The notes: generated from the sequence alone by a model not told the origin. A DNA stretch of 22,336 nucleotides from an uncultured Lachnospiraceae bacterium (GCA_958405355.1 CATYEA010000004.1:1-22336), one strand, 5' to 3'. Numbered from the stretch's first letter, positions 1 through 8,132 are shown. Program-made: numbers and translations.

Positions 1-276
1 AGGATTACCCAGCGGTCCAGTCACATCTTCAAAAGCATCTCCCGCTTTTAAACCAGCCATGCGTTCCGTGGATGCACCAACGGTCTGGAAAACAATGCTG
101 ATGGTTCCTTCCTCTCTATTATAATCGCAGATAGTCAGCGGAATCCGCTCACCTCTCTCATCCATTCTCACAATAACGAATTCTCCCGGCTGGCAAGCCT
201 TAGCAACTCGTGGTGCCTCAACTTCCATAAAGAAGATTTTCTCTGCCAGTTTTCTGGCCTCCCGTATTTTAAACAT
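1..276 (-). CDS. nfnA: NfnA-type ferredoxin-NADP+ reductase / sulfide dehydrogenase FAD subunit, N-terminal part (3' end cut by window)
   Basis: The minus strand reads from an ATG at 274-276 for 92 codons without a stop to the window edge. The protein begins MFKIREARKLAEKIF and contains MEVEAPRVAKACQPGEFVIV, then a GERIPLTICDY segment and GASTERM, ending at VTGPLGNP. This is the N-terminal FAD-binding beta-barrel of the family named NfnA, SudB or 'sulfide/dihydroorotate dehydrogenase-like FAD/NAD-binding protein'; RxPLTxxxY binds FAD. In the family, NfnA pairs with NfnB to transfer electrons between NADH, reduced ferredoxin and NADP+. The [2Fe-2S] C-terminus and the expected nfnB lie outside the window. 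A GGAGGGG ribosome binding site (282-288) precedes the start. It has its own promoter (338-366). The functional tie to the bifurcating hydrogenase further along is inference. Confidence 0.85.
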   Translation of the reverse strand, partial: MFKIREARKLAEKIFFMEVEAPRVAKACQPGEFVIVRMDERGERIPLTICDYNREEGTISIVFQTVGASTERMAGLKAGDAFEDVTGPLGNP

Positions 277-337
277 ATTTCCCCTCCTGGAATATCTTTA
301 ATTCTTTACCCAATTGAAGTATCGATTTTGTGTGTAG

Positions 338-366
338 ATTATACTCCGATTTGCATAGAAATGCAA
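338..366 (-). promoter_or_regulatory. Sigma-A type promoter of nfnA with an inverted repeat covering the -35 and spacer
   Basis: On the minus strand, TTGCAT (361-366) and TATAAT (338-343) are separated by 17 bp, a near-consensus housekeeping promoter about 60 bp upstream of nfnA. The -35 is one arm of the inverted repeat TTGCAT-AGAA-ATGCAA (351-366), which could be an operator. The promoter assignment is solid by pattern; the operator is inference. Confidence 0.7.
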
Positions 367-392
367 GGTAAGTTTAGGACTTAACAATGTAT

Positions 393-1790
393 TTAATATT
401 TTACGGCATATTTCTCCCGGAGTGCCTTGACGACCTCCTCTTCGTGCATCCCCCGCGACCCCTTTACAAGAATCGCATCGCCGCCGGATACATTCTCCAA
501 AAGCCATACAATGGCTTCTTCATTCGTATCAAAACTGCACACGGCAATACCTGCTCCCGAATCAATGATCGCCTTCGCCAGAGCTTTCATTTCCTGGCCG
601 ACAGTAACAACCATATGAAGCTTTTCCTCCGCTATGGCAAGCCCTGTATCATAATGACACTGCCAGGACACATCCCCCAGTTCCAAAATATCACCAAGCA
701 CCGCAATCTTTCGGCCCGGATTATCCAATTGCATCAATACATCCACGCCGGATTTGACCGAAGCCGGACTGGCATTATAGGTATCATCAATCACTTTGAT
801 GCCGCAGGATAAATGATTGATCTGCTGACGCATCGGAATACCTTCGTAATCTTTCAGTCCTTTTTTGGCTTTGTAAGGTTCAATACCGAAATATCTGGCT
901 ACCGCAATAGCTACCAGTGCATTCTGCACATTGTGAAGCCCAAGCTGCTGGATGACCACGTCTTCCCGTCCTTCCGGATATACCAAAGTAAAACAATTTT
1001 TTCCATCTTCAATATGAATATTTTCCGCCCGATAATCGCACCCTTCTGAAGTTCCGAAGAGAGTCACCGGACATTTCATTGTCTCTGCCGCCTGACGCAG
1101 GAGTGAATCATCTCCATTGAGGAAAATCCGCTGCTTCTCCGTAAAATTCATAGCAATTTTCAACTTTTCTTTCATTGTATTTTCTTTTTTTCCAAATTGG
1201 GCAATATGAGCCTCACCAATATTGGTTACTACAGCCACATCCGGCTCTACAAAACGAACCAGATTTTCCATTTCGCCAAATTCACTGATTCCCATCTCTA
1301 CTACGGCCAGTTCCTGCCCCTTTTCCATACGGAATAATGTCAACGGAACACCAATCTGGCTGTTCTGATTTCCCGCTGTTTTCATAATATGAAACCCTGT
1401 CTCCAGGGCTGCACTGATCATTTCCTTTGTGGAAGTCTTACCGACACTTCCCGTGATACCAACAATCGGCATACGGAACTTTTTCCGATAATGCGCCGCC
1501 AAATCCCCCAGAGCTTTCACTGTATCTTTTACCAGGATATGCACTTTGTCTGGGTTCACCACATCACCATGGGACATGAAGGCCCCGGCCGCACCGTTAT
1601 CCAATACCTGAGCAATAAATTTATGGGCATCCACCTTTTCGCCGATAATCGGCACAAAAAGACTTCCTTCCTTTGCTTCCCTACTGTCAATACATATATG
1701 TTCAATCACTGTTTCCGGATTTCCGGCCAGTAATGCACCGTCTACTGCTTTCACAATTTCCCCTGCAGTCATCGCTTCCACTTCAATCAT
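393..1790 (-). CDS. murF: UDP-N-acetylmuramoyl-tripeptide--D-alanyl-D-alanine ligase MurF
   Basis: Cytoplasmic ATP-dependent Mur ligase that adds D-Ala-D-Ala to UDP-MurNAc-tripeptide, the last cytosolic step of peptidoglycan precursor assembly. 465 aa, normal for the family. Visible: N-terminal substrate domain with CIDSR (33-37), ATP P-loop GITGSVGKTSTK (111-122), GNQNSQIGVPL (141-150), VVEMG (163-167), TNIGEAH (189-195), the lysine region TMKEKLKIA (205-213), HNVQNALVA (286-294), DDTYNASP (335-342) and LGDILELG (365-372), all hallmarks of MurF. The start is uncertain: the ATG at 1788-1790 has its SD-like GAAGGGATGA overlapping it, so the GTG three codons later (1779-1781) or the ATG at residue 7 may be used. 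It has a strong own promoter at 1826-1854. No clear terminator separates it from nfnA, so some read-through is possible. Confidence 0.95.
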   Translation of the reverse strand: MIEVEAMTAGEIVKAVDGALLAGNPETVIEHICIDSREAKEGSLFVPIIGEKVDAHKFIAQVLDNGAAGAFMSHGDVVNPDKVHILVKDTVKALGDLAAHYRKKFRMPIVGITGSVGKTSTKEMISAALETGFHIMKTAGNQNSQIGVPLTLFRMEKGQELAVVEMGISEFGEMENLVRFVEPDVAVVTNIGEAHIAQFGKKENTMKEKLKIAMNFTEKQRIFLNGDDSLLRQAAETMKCPVTLFGTSEGCDYRAENIHIEDGKNCFTLVYPEGREDVVIQQLGLHNVQNALVAIAVARYFGIEPYKAKKGLKDYEGIPMRQQINHLSCGIKVIDDTYNASPASVKSGVDVLMQLDNPGRKIAVLGDILELGDVSWQCHYDTGLAIAEEKLHMVVTVGQEMKALAKAIIDSGAGIAVCSFDTNEEAIVWLLENVSGGDAILVKGSRGMHEEEVVKALREKYAVKY

Positions 1791-1802
1791 CCCTTCTATA
1801 AT

Positions 1803-1870
1803 AAAAATACAGGTCTTCCGCGTAGATTATATCAAGAAATCCCGTACCTGTCGATAATTTCTGTATTTTT
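1803..1870 (-). promoter_or_regulatory. murF promoter flanked by a 10-bp inverted repeat
   Basis: Minus-strand TCGACA (1849-1854), 17-bp spacer and TATAAT (1826-1831) form a good sigma-A promoter about 35 bp upstream of murF. It is bracketed by a perfect 10-bp inverted repeat, AAAAATACAG (1803-1812) and CTGTATTTTT (1861-1870), and by a nested shorter pair, ACAGGT (1809-1814) and ACCTGT (1846-1851). The arms lie before the -35 and in the 5' leader, so a regulator-binding role is possible but unproven. Confidence 0.65.
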
Positions 1871-1910
1871 TATCCGCCAGTCAATTTACCACCATTTTTT
1901 TACAATTTCC

Positions 1911-1939
1911 TTGACCCCACACTATACATTTGTTATTCT
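1911..1939 (+). promoter_or_regulatory. Promoter of the SNF-family transporter
   Basis: TTGACC (1911-1916), 17-bp spacer and TATTCT (1934-1939) lie about 37 bp before the transporter start. The -10 is imperfect. The ribosome binding site AGGGGGA (about 1964-1970) follows before the ATG at 1976. Confidence 0.5.
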
Positions 1940-1975
1940 TATAAGGATTATGAACACGTAAAAAGGGGGAAAATT

Positions 1976-3349
1976 ATGGAAAAGAGAGAACATTTCTCAT
2001 CCAGACTCGGATTTATTCTTATCTCAGCCGGCTGCGCCATTGGTCTTGGCAATGTATGGCGCTTCCCATATATCACTGGCAAATACGGAGGTGCCGCCTT
2101 TGTATTGATTTATCTTGTATTCCTTGTCATTCTCGGACTGCCCATCATGGTCATGGAATTTTCCGTGGGACGTGCCAGCCAGAAATCCGCAGCCAGAAGT
2201 TTTCATGTTCTGGAACCTTCCGGAACGAAATGGCATATCACCGGCTACCTGGCCATGGCCGGTAATTATCTTCTCATGATGTTTTACACCACAGTAGGCG
2301 GATGGATGCTCTACTATGTTTACAAAATGCTCCGCGGCGAATTCGTTGGAACCACACCGGAAGAGGTCGGCGGCATATTTAACGGCATGCTCGGAGACCC
2401 GGGCACCATGACTCTCTGGATGCTGATCACCGTCCTGCTTTGCTTCGGCATCTGCAGTCTCGGTCTCCAAAAAGGCGTTGAACGTATCACAAAAGTAATG
2501 ATGAGTTTTCTTTTGGTCATTCTTATTATTTTATGTATACGCAGCGTTACCCTGGATGGTGCGGCTGAAGGTATTCGTTTTTATCTGATTCCTGACTTTG
2601 GAAAAATTATAGAAAACGGTCTCGGTGAAGTTATTTTTGCCGCTATGGGTCAGGCTTTCTTTACTTTGAGCCTCGGTATCGGTGCCATGGCCATCTTTGG
2701 AAGCTACATCAGTAAAGAACGGCGGCTTCTCGGCGAATCTATGAATATCTGCCTGTTGGACACACTGATTGCCTTAATGGCCGGACTGGTCATCTTCCCG
2801 GCCTGTTTTGCTTTCGGCGTGGACCCTGGCGAAGGCCCTGGACTCGTATTTGTCACCTTGCCGAACATTTTTAATCAGATGACTGGCGGACGGATTTTCG
2901 GCACATTATTTTTTGTTTTTATGTCCTTTGCCGCCATGTCCACAATTATTGCCGTGTTTGAAAATATCTTAGGCTTTTCTATGGATTTATGGGGATGGGA
3001 ACGAAAAAAGGCTGTTTTAATTAATGGCATTTTAATCATCATTCTGTCCATGCCTTGTGTCCTTGGCTTCAATGTCCTCAGTGGGATTACACCTCTCGGT
3101 GCAGGAAGCACGATTCAGGATTTAGAAGATTTTATCGTCTCCAATAACCTGCTGCCGATCGGAAGCCTTTTGTACCTGCTCTTTTGTACAAGCAAGAGGG
3201 GTTGGGGCTGGAAAAACTTTATCAATGAAGCCGATGCCGGAAAGGGTCCGAAATTTCCTCAATGGTCCCGGTTCTACGTCAGCTACATTCTGCCTCTTAT
3301 TATCCTTTTTATCCTTATTATGGGATACTGGCAGAAATTTTTTGCATAA
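1976..3349 (+). CDS. Sodium-dependent transporter of the neurotransmitter:sodium symporter (SNF/LeuT) family
   Basis: Membrane Na+-coupled symporter, in bacteria usually importing amino acids; the substrate cannot be told from the sequence. 457 aa, typical for the prokaryotic branch (about 440-500). The first helix carries the family signature SAGCAIGLGNVWRFPYITGKYGG (residues about 17-39), whose unwound centre binds Na+ and substrate. There are about 11-12 hydrophobic helices, for example near 40-62, 82-107, 140-160, 170-188, 215-240, 253-280, 300-325, 340-365 and the last at about 430-455. GQAFFTLSLGIGAM near 219-232 is the TM6-region motif. It is single-cistron, with its own promoter and terminator. 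It is flanked by minus-strand genes, and nothing links it to the redox genes. Confidence 0.93.
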   Translation: MEKREHFSSRLGFILISAGCAIGLGNVWRFPYITGKYGGAAFVLIYLVFLVILGLPIMVMEFSVGRASQKSAARSFHVLEPSGTKWHITGYLAMAGNYLLMMFYTTVGGWMLYYVYKMLRGEFVGTTPEEVGGIFNGMLGDPGTMTLWMLITVLLCFGICSLGLQKGVERITKVMMSFLLVILIILCIRSVTLDGAAEGIRFYLIPDFGKIIENGLGEVIFAAMGQAFFTLSLGIGAMAIFGSYISKERRLLGESMNICLLDTLIALMAGLVIFPACFAFGVDPGEGPGLVFVTLPNIFNQMTGGRIFGTLFFVFMSFAAMSTIIAVFENILGFSMDLWGWERKKAVLINGILIIILSMPCVLGFNVLSGITPLGAGSTIQDLEDFIVSNNLLPIGSLLYLLFCTSKRGWGWKNFINEADAGKGPKFPQWSRFYVSYILPLIILFILIMGYWQKFFA

Positions 3350-3363
3350 CTGTAATGAATAAC

Positions 3364-3422
3364 AAAAATCGTTACGGACGAAAGCTCCAGCATAGAGCTT
3401 TCCTGTTCGTAACGATTTTTTT
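3364..3422. terminator. Strong bidirectional rho-independent terminator
   Basis: Long hairpin: AAAAATCGTTACG (3364-3376) pairs with CGTAACGATTTTT (3408-3420), and AAAGCTC (3381-3387) with GAGCTTT (3395-3401), followed by a T-run. The A-run on the left makes it work for the minus strand too, so it ends both the transporter (+) and the convergent coiled-coil gene (-). Confidence 0.9.
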
Positions 3423-3428
3423 GCTTTA

Positions 3429-4013
3429 TTATGCAATTTTATCTATCTGTTCTTTCACTTGCCGCATTTCTTTTTCAAGATTTGTCACCCGAAGTGCGAT
3501 TAATTCTTCTTCATTTGTAATTTTCAATGCCTCGTGCAGTTTCCTATGTAAGTCAAAATGAGCTTCTGCAATGATTTTTATCCCATGTGCTATCTCGTTT
3601 TCCAACGTCGATTCTATCGACTTAACTGAACTTTTCAGTTCCCCTACTTCCTCTTTCAACTCCTGCACATCATCTTTTGTATCCTGGATGTCCTTTTTCA
3701 TAACACAGATATCCGCTTTGACTTCCTTCATATCTGCTTGAAGTTCTCTGATATCTTCTTTCATTTCCTGGATATCGGCTTTCACTTTTTCCATCTCCCC
3801 CTGAAGGTCCCTGATATCGGCTTTCACTTCTTTCATCTCTTCCTGAAGTTCTCTAATATCAGCTTTCATCTCCTGGATATCGGCTTTCACTTCTTTCATT
3901 TCTTCCTGAAGCTCCCTGATATCGGCTTTCATCTCCTGGATATCGGCTTTCACTTCTTTCATCTCTTCCTGAAGTTCTTTGACATCCGATTGGACATCCA
4001 ATACTATCGTCAA
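3429..4013 (-). CDS. Repetitive coiled-coil protein of unknown function, non-ATG start
   Basis: About 194 aa. Residues about 9-125 are an unbroken run of heptads of the type EEMKEVK / ADIQEMK / ADIRELQ, with hydrophobics at a and d and Lys/Glu elsewhere: a long parallel coiled coil. The C-terminal part (about 130-194, with AEAHFDLHRKL and LRVTNLEKEM) is less repetitive and ends in another short coil. No enzyme motif, signal peptide or membrane segment is seen. The reading frame has no ATG before the coil. The first standard start is TTG (4011-4013), but a strong AGAGGAGGGA site (4051-4060) sits 37 nt upstream and the frame stays open through it (in-frame ACG, ATA, TTA codons only). The true start may therefore be a rare codon or a lost ATG. 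A TATAAT/TTGAAT promoter lies at 4081-4109. Proteins of this shape are common and unannotated in Lachnospiraceae; I do not assign a function. Confidence 0.65.
   Translation of the reverse strand: MTIVLDVQSDVKELQEEMKEVKADIQEMKADIRELQEEMKEVKADIQEMKADIRELQEEMKEVKADIRDLQGEMEKVKADIQEMKEDIRELQADMKEVKADICVMKKDIQDTKDDVQELKEEVGELKSSVKSIESTLENEIAHGIKIIAEAHFDLHRKLHEALKITNEEELIALRVTNLEKEMRQVKEQIDKIA
3690..3980 (-). repeat. Tandem 63-bp (3 x 21-bp) repeats encoding heptads
   Basis: Two adjacent 63-bp units, 3839-3901 and 3902-3964, match at 58 of 63 positions by eye. Flanking DNA continues in more diverged 21-bp steps from about 3690 to 3980. Each 21-bp step codes one heptad, so gain or loss of units keeps both frame and coiled-coil register. 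Confidence 0.85.
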
Positions 4014-4080
4014 TATTGTCTGTAATATTTCTCTATCCTGCGTTTTATCTTCCCTCCTCTCTTTCTTTAAGTTAATTACT

Positions 4081-4109
4081 ATTATACTCTAAGTGAAATT
4101 ACAATTCAA
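4081..4109 (-). promoter_or_regulatory. Promoter of the coiled-coil gene
   Basis: Minus-strand TTGAAT (4104-4109), 17-bp spacer, TATAAT (4081-4086), about 20 bp upstream of the AGAGGAGGGA ribosome binding site (4051-4060). Confidence 0.6.
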
Positions 4110-4143
4110 TTTCTATTTTAATAATCGTACGCCAGGATTCGGC

Positions 4144-4175
4144 AAAAAGGCCCGGGCTTTTCAACAAGCCCAGGC
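4144..4175 (-). terminator. Rho-independent terminator at the end of the hydS-to-M15 transcription unit
   Basis: On the minus strand a 10-bp stem, GCCTGGGCTT with AAGCCCGGGC (one G-U pair; 4166-4175 and 4150-4159), is followed by CTTTTT (4144-4149). It lies 11 bp after the stop of the M15 peptidase gene. Confidence 0.88.
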
Positions 4176-4185
4176 ACTTTCTTTT

Positions 4186-5064
4186 TTATCTTTTTTCAAA
4201 GTGTTGATAGTCTTTGGGATTCTCCCAATCGCCGCCCCATGTAAAACCATGGTCGATGAACAATTGATAACACAAATCCTCATGATCTATCATATGTTCC
4301 AGAGACATATCTTCTCTGTCCATGTAAGGCACTGACACATCAAAATAAGTATCCATTCCCCAATCATAATAAGTAACATAGGGATTTTGCAGCGGATTAA
4401 TGTCAATGGCACAGCCATAAGCGTGATTTGACAGCGTCACACCATCCAACGTGGATACTCTGTAATTAAAAGCGGAGGTATTGTTATTTTCAATGGACCA
4501 ATTATCATCTGCCCCAAAATCATCTACAAGAAGCATCTTCTCGATTTCATACTGATTCTCATAAAGAACCTTGAATATTTCCAGGAAATCCTCCGCCAGA
4601 CCTGCATTGACCATAAGCTCACCCACATAAATCTGCTGGTCGTAGCCATAATGAAGTACCTTTAAATATCTGAGTTCTTCTAACGGAATCGTGCAATCTT
4701 CTTTATAAGACAGACCATAAATTCTGTCGAATAAAACATTGTCAATGGGATAGCTTACGAAATAATTATCCAGCGCTCCGCCTTCAATATCTTCCGGAAG
4801 AATGATTGTTCCCGCTGCCAATTCATCCAAATTCTCTATTTTCGGTCCGGCCGCCATTTTTCTTTCTCTTCCATCAGAGGTCTCGACCGCCGCAATTGCC
4901 GCCTCTGCATCCACAGCAGACGTTTTGTCTGACACGGCTGCAGTTTCAACGATAACAATATTGCTCTCTGACCGGGATTCAGCCGGCACGTTCTTTGTCC
5001 GACATCCGGTCAAGCATAAGACCATGCATAAGCTTAAACCCATCATTATTTTTTTATTCGCCAT
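4186..5064 (-). CDS. Lipoprotein M15-family (VanY / D-Ala-D-Ala carboxypeptidase-like) peptidase
   Basis: Predicted surface-anchored zinc peptidase acting on peptidoglycan peptide stems. 292 aa. The N-terminus MANKKIMMGLSLCMVLCLTGC is a lipoprotein signal peptide with lipobox LTGC, lipidated on Cys21. A low-complexity Ala/Glu/Ser linker follows (about 22-75). The catalytic domain is C-terminal: SNHAYGCAIDINP (212-224) supplies zinc ligands His214 and Asp221, and WGGDWENPKDYQHFE (276-290) supplies His288, as in M15C/VanY enzymes. D,D-carboxypeptidase versus L,D-endopeptidase activity cannot be decided. The start overlaps the end of the M48 protease gene by 11 bp, which suggests translational coupling. 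It is the last gene of the unit before the 4144 terminator. Confidence 0.85.
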   Translation of the reverse strand: MANKKIMMGLSLCMVLCLTGCRTKNVPAESRSESNIVIVETAAVSDKTSAVDAEAAIAAVETSDGRERKMAAGPKIENLDELAAGTIILPEDIEGGALDNYFVSYPIDNVLFDRIYGLSYKEDCTIPLEELRYLKVLHYGYDQQIYVGELMVNAGLAEDFLEIFKVLYENQYEIEKMLLVDDFGADDNWSIENNNTSAFNYRVSTLDGVTLSNHAYGCAIDINPLQNPYVTYYDWGMDTYFDVSVPYMDREDMSLEHMIDHEDLCYQLFIDHGFTWGGDWENPKDYQHFEKR

Positions 5065-6757
5065 ATGCTCTCACTTCCGCTATACAAGTATCCTGCCAAT
5101 CCCGGCCCTCATAGATGCTGTTAATTGTCAGGCGTATTTTTGAAGCCGGTACCGGCTGGGAAAATTCGATACATTGCTCAATCTGGCCATCCGGGAATTC
5201 CTGGGTCGTTGTGTACTCTCCCACCTGGATTGTCAGGCTCTTTGGACGGTTATTGTCATAAAACCAATCCGAACTGCGCCAATTACCAAGATTCAAAATC
5301 AGATATTTAATGGCATGTTCACCATCCAGATAAACTTCAAGATACTGTCCTTCCCCGTTTCCGTCAACGCCTTCCTGCCAGGAAGTTTCCAGAAGGCCAT
5401 CCACAGCCACCATGGCCGAATTATCATACCCCTCCTGAGCCACAACCGAGCTGGCATAAGCATCCACAAAATTAAACTGGACAGCAGATGAAAGATCCAC
5501 ATTCGCCGCGTCTTTTCTTACCGCCTGAACCGATGACAAATCCACGCTTTCCGATACCTTTTCTGTTTCCTGGACAGTCTCATCCCCAATCGTTTCCGTC
5601 AGAACCGTTTCGTTCTCCATGGTCTCCAACTTTCCTGAGCCGATTTCTGTCGATTTTGTCTGAATTTCCTGTGGACGCTGTTTTTTCTTACTTCCTCCGG
5701 ATTGCATCACTGTTCCAATGATACCGAAAATAACAGCAGCCAAAACAAGGATGACAACAACGCCGCAGCCAATCATGCAGCCTTTTTTCTGTTTTTTCTT
5801 GCTGAGTTTGTATTCTTCAATCAACGCCTGCCGTCTTTCCGGTGACATACCTGTAAATGGCACACCGAAGTTCTGGAGATTTTCAATACGCTCCGGAGAT
5901 GACGGGTGGTCCCTGAACATTCCTTCAAATAAATCCTTCGGTGTATCGTTTCCCCACGTATCGAACAGTTCACACAGCGGAATACCATATCCCAGTTTTG
6001 CGGCAAAAATATCTGCCTCAAATTCCTGATTTCTGCTGGCTTTTGCAAGCATGATCTGACCGAACCGTACCCAGACGAGCTGGGCTACACCCAGGGCGAG
6101 CTGACTGAACCAGGAGGACAACTGAATAAAGAAATAAGCCAATCCGCCGTCGTCATCCGCTGTAAAAATGGCAAAGATACTGCCGATTAAGTGCATCATG
6201 CCGACACCGATACTGCATAATACAAAAAACATATTAATGATCAGGTTACCGACATTTACAAACAACAGTAAATCCGTGTCATGATGAGCAATATGACCGA
6301 ACTCGTGTGCCAGAACCGCTTTAATTGTTTCATCATCATGACGCTGAAGTGTTCCCGTATGTATACAAATTGTTTTTCTTCCGGCCGCAAAAGCATTAAC
6401 GCTGTCATCTTCCAGATAATAAAATTTAATATCATCCGCAAGTTCCGGATTTTCTTTTTTGGCCCGGCTGTATACCTCGCTGATTAAAGGCATGACCGCA
6501 GACTCCAACTGCGGATTTTTTTTCAATGAGATACAATGCAGCTGACGCCGCCGCATCCACTCTCCAAAAGGTGAAAGCGAGATAAACACAGAAACCGCAT
6601 AAAGCCCGATACCCACAGCAATACCAATACCGATATTCACATTTACAAAACAAAGGGCAATAATACCAACAACAATCAGCATGTTAATAAAAAAGTATAT
6701 TAAAATCGTCGTGTTGCCCTTTTTAAATACCTTTCTCAAAAAATCGCCAAGATACAT
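5054..6757 (-). CDS. Membrane M48 (HtpX-like) zinc metalloprotease fused to a C-terminal discoidin/NADase-type glycan-binding-like domain
   Basis: 567 aa, about twice a plain HtpX (near 290). Two N-terminal membrane helices (about 17-38 and 41-60) precede an M48 catalytic domain: HEFGH (151-155) gives two zinc ligands and the catalytic Glu, and SRNQEFEAD (241-249) gives the third ligand, probably Glu245. Hydrophobic stretches lie at about 163-198 and 207-230. A third membrane segment (about 328-350), preceded by a Lys-rich stretch (318-326), leads to a Ser/Thr/Glu-rich linker (355-425). The C-terminal domain (about 430-567, with AVDGLLETSW, LILNLGNW, RLTINSIYEGRDWQDTCIAE) resembles F5/8C-like domains attached to many Firmicutes surface proteins and probably binds glycan. 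Family role: membrane or envelope protein quality control. It is 22 bp from the M18 gene upstream and coupled to the M15 gene downstream. Confidence 0.88.
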   Translation of the reverse strand: MYLGDFLRKVFKKGNTTILIYFFINMLIVVGIIALCFVNVNIGIGIAVGIGLYAVSVFISLSPFGEWMRRRQLHCISLKKNPQLESAVMPLISEVYSRAKKENPELADDIKFYYLEDDSVNAFAAGRKTICIHTGTLQRHDDETIKAVLAHEFGHIAHHDTDLLLFVNVGNLIINMFFVLCSIGVGMMHLIGSIFAIFTADDDGGLAYFFIQLSSWFSQLALGVAQLVWVRFGQIMLAKASRNQEFEADIFAAKLGYGIPLCELFDTWGNDTPKDLFEGMFRDHPSSPERIENLQNFGVPFTGMSPERRQALIEEYKLSKKKQKKGCMIGCGVVVILVLAAVIFGIIGTVMQSGGSKKKQRPQEIQTKSTEIGSGKLETMENETVLTETIGDETVQETEKVSESVDLSSVQAVRKDAANVDLSSAVQFNFVDAYASSVVAQEGYDNSAMVAVDGLLETSWQEGVDGNGEGQYLEVYLDGEHAIKYLILNLGNWRSSDWFYDNNRPKSLTIQVGEYTTTQEFPDGQIEQCIEFSQPVPASKIRLTINSIYEGRDWQDTCIAEVRAYGE

Positions 6758-6779
6758 AACATCTTCCCTTTTCTTTTAT

Positions 6780-8087
6780 CTACCGAATTGTAAAAATTCC
6801 ATCTTCGGCACACCCAATATCGCTTTCAAAAAATTGTCTGGCTGCCCTTATCAGATATTCGGTATCCTTTGCCCCGGCTGTTTCATAGGCCGAATGCATT
6901 GCCAACTGGGCCAGTCCGATATCCACCGTATTCATTGAAACCTGTGTGCCTGCAATATTTCCCAGCGTAGAACCTCCGGCAATATCGGAACGGTTGACGT
7001 ACACCTGGTAAGGTACACCCGCTTTCTCACATATCATTTTAAATATTGCCGATGATACGCCGTCGGAAGTATACCTCTGATTTGCATTATATTTAATAAC
7101 AATGCCTTCATTCATAAACGGCCGATTCACCGCATCGGATTTTTCCATATGATTCGGATGGGCCGCCTGAGCATTATCCGCGGACACCATAAAACTTGAC
7201 GCCATGATCCGACTTCGTTCAACTTCATCCATGCCGCTTTCACGACAAATCCTGAAAATCGTTTCTTTTAAGAAATCCGAAGCCGCGCCCTGCTTTGTCG
7301 TACTTCCGACCTCTTCATTATCCAAAACCGCCATCATTGCCACCTGCTGAAAATTCTCTGCCAGCGTGAGACCTTTCACGGAAGCAAAAACGCATTGAAG
7401 GTCATCCAGCCGCGCCGATGAAATATAACATTCATCATCGCCCCACAGGCTGCCATGAACTCTCGGATAAAGGAACAGATCATGCCCCATGATATCCCGA
7501 ACATCCACCCCCGCCGATTCTGCAATTCTCTCCATAAATGTTCCCGAGGCCTCCCCATCACCATATAACGGCAGCAAATCCTTCTGAACATTAAATTTAT
7601 ACCCGTCATTCACTCCCCGATTCATATGAATCGCCAAGCTTGGAATGACAAGTAAATCCCGGTCCACATTGACCAGCATGGAAATGATGCGCTCTTTATC
7701 CCGAACCAGTAACCTTCCCGCTACCGATAAGGGACGGTCAAACCAGGTAGACATGAGCATTCCGCCATAACCTTCCACATTGAGTTTCGTATATTTCTTT
7801 TCCACACCGATCTCCGGAAGTTCTTTCACCTTAAATGTCGGTGAATCACTGTGACTGGCCATAATATGAAAGCCATTGATGATTTCCGGTACACAAAAAG
7901 CAATGATGGAAGAACCATTACGGGTCACATAGTATTTCCCACCGGCCGTTAATTTCCACCGGCTGCTTTCCTGAAGCTTCTCAAACCCTTTCTCACGCAG
8001 TATATTTTCCAGTGTAGCTACCACCTGAAAACAGGTCGGACTTTTTTCAATAAATTCAAGTAATTCTTTCGGACTGTAACCTTGCAT
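6780..8087 (-). CDS. M18 family aminopeptidase (aspartyl aminopeptidase type)
   Basis: Cytosolic di-zinc exopeptidase that removes N-terminal residues, often acidic ones, from peptides. 435 aa, the normal length. Metal ligands are visible in order: His79 in ASHSDSP, Asp228 in SARLDDL, Glu258/Glu259 in LDNEEVGS, Asp304 in VSADNAQAAHP and His398 in AMHSAYE; IAGGSTLGNI (369-378) is a typical M18 motif. The start ATG has GAAGGAGA upstream. The gene lies inside the co-directional unit, 45 bp from the Nudix gene and 22 bp from the M48 gene, with no terminator between. Its product would be a general peptide-recycling enzyme; its place in a hydrogenase-sensor operon is unexplained. Confidence 0.93.
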   Translation of the reverse strand: MQGYSPKELLEFIEKSPTCFQVVATLENILREKGFEKLQESSRWKLTAGGKYYVTRNGSSIIAFCVPEIINGFHIMASHSDSPTFKVKELPEIGVEKKYTKLNVEGYGGMLMSTWFDRPLSVAGRLLVRDKERIISMLVNVDRDLLVIPSLAIHMNRGVNDGYKFNVQKDLLPLYGDGEASGTFMERIAESAGVDVRDIMGHDLFLYPRVHGSLWGDDECYISSARLDDLQCVFASVKGLTLAENFQQVAMMAVLDNEEVGSTTKQGAASDFLKETIFRICRESGMDEVERSRIMASSFMVSADNAQAAHPNHMEKSDAVNRPFMNEGIVIKYNANQRYTSDGVSSAIFKMICEKAGVPYQVYVNRSDIAGGSTLGNIAGTQVSMNTVDIGLAQLAMHSAYETAGAKDTEYLIRAARQFFESDIGCAEDGIFTIR

Positions 8088-8132
8088 GTCTGTCTCCTTC
8101 TTTAGCTTTTACTAATATTCCCCATCGGCACT

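Noticed and set aside
387..1733. Long open frames on the plus strand opposite murF
   Set aside because: They mirror the codon pattern of murF, lack ribosome binding sites and show no family features.
3690..3980. CRISPR-like repeat array
   Set aside because: The repeats are directly adjacent with no unique spacers and code for heptads within one reading frame.
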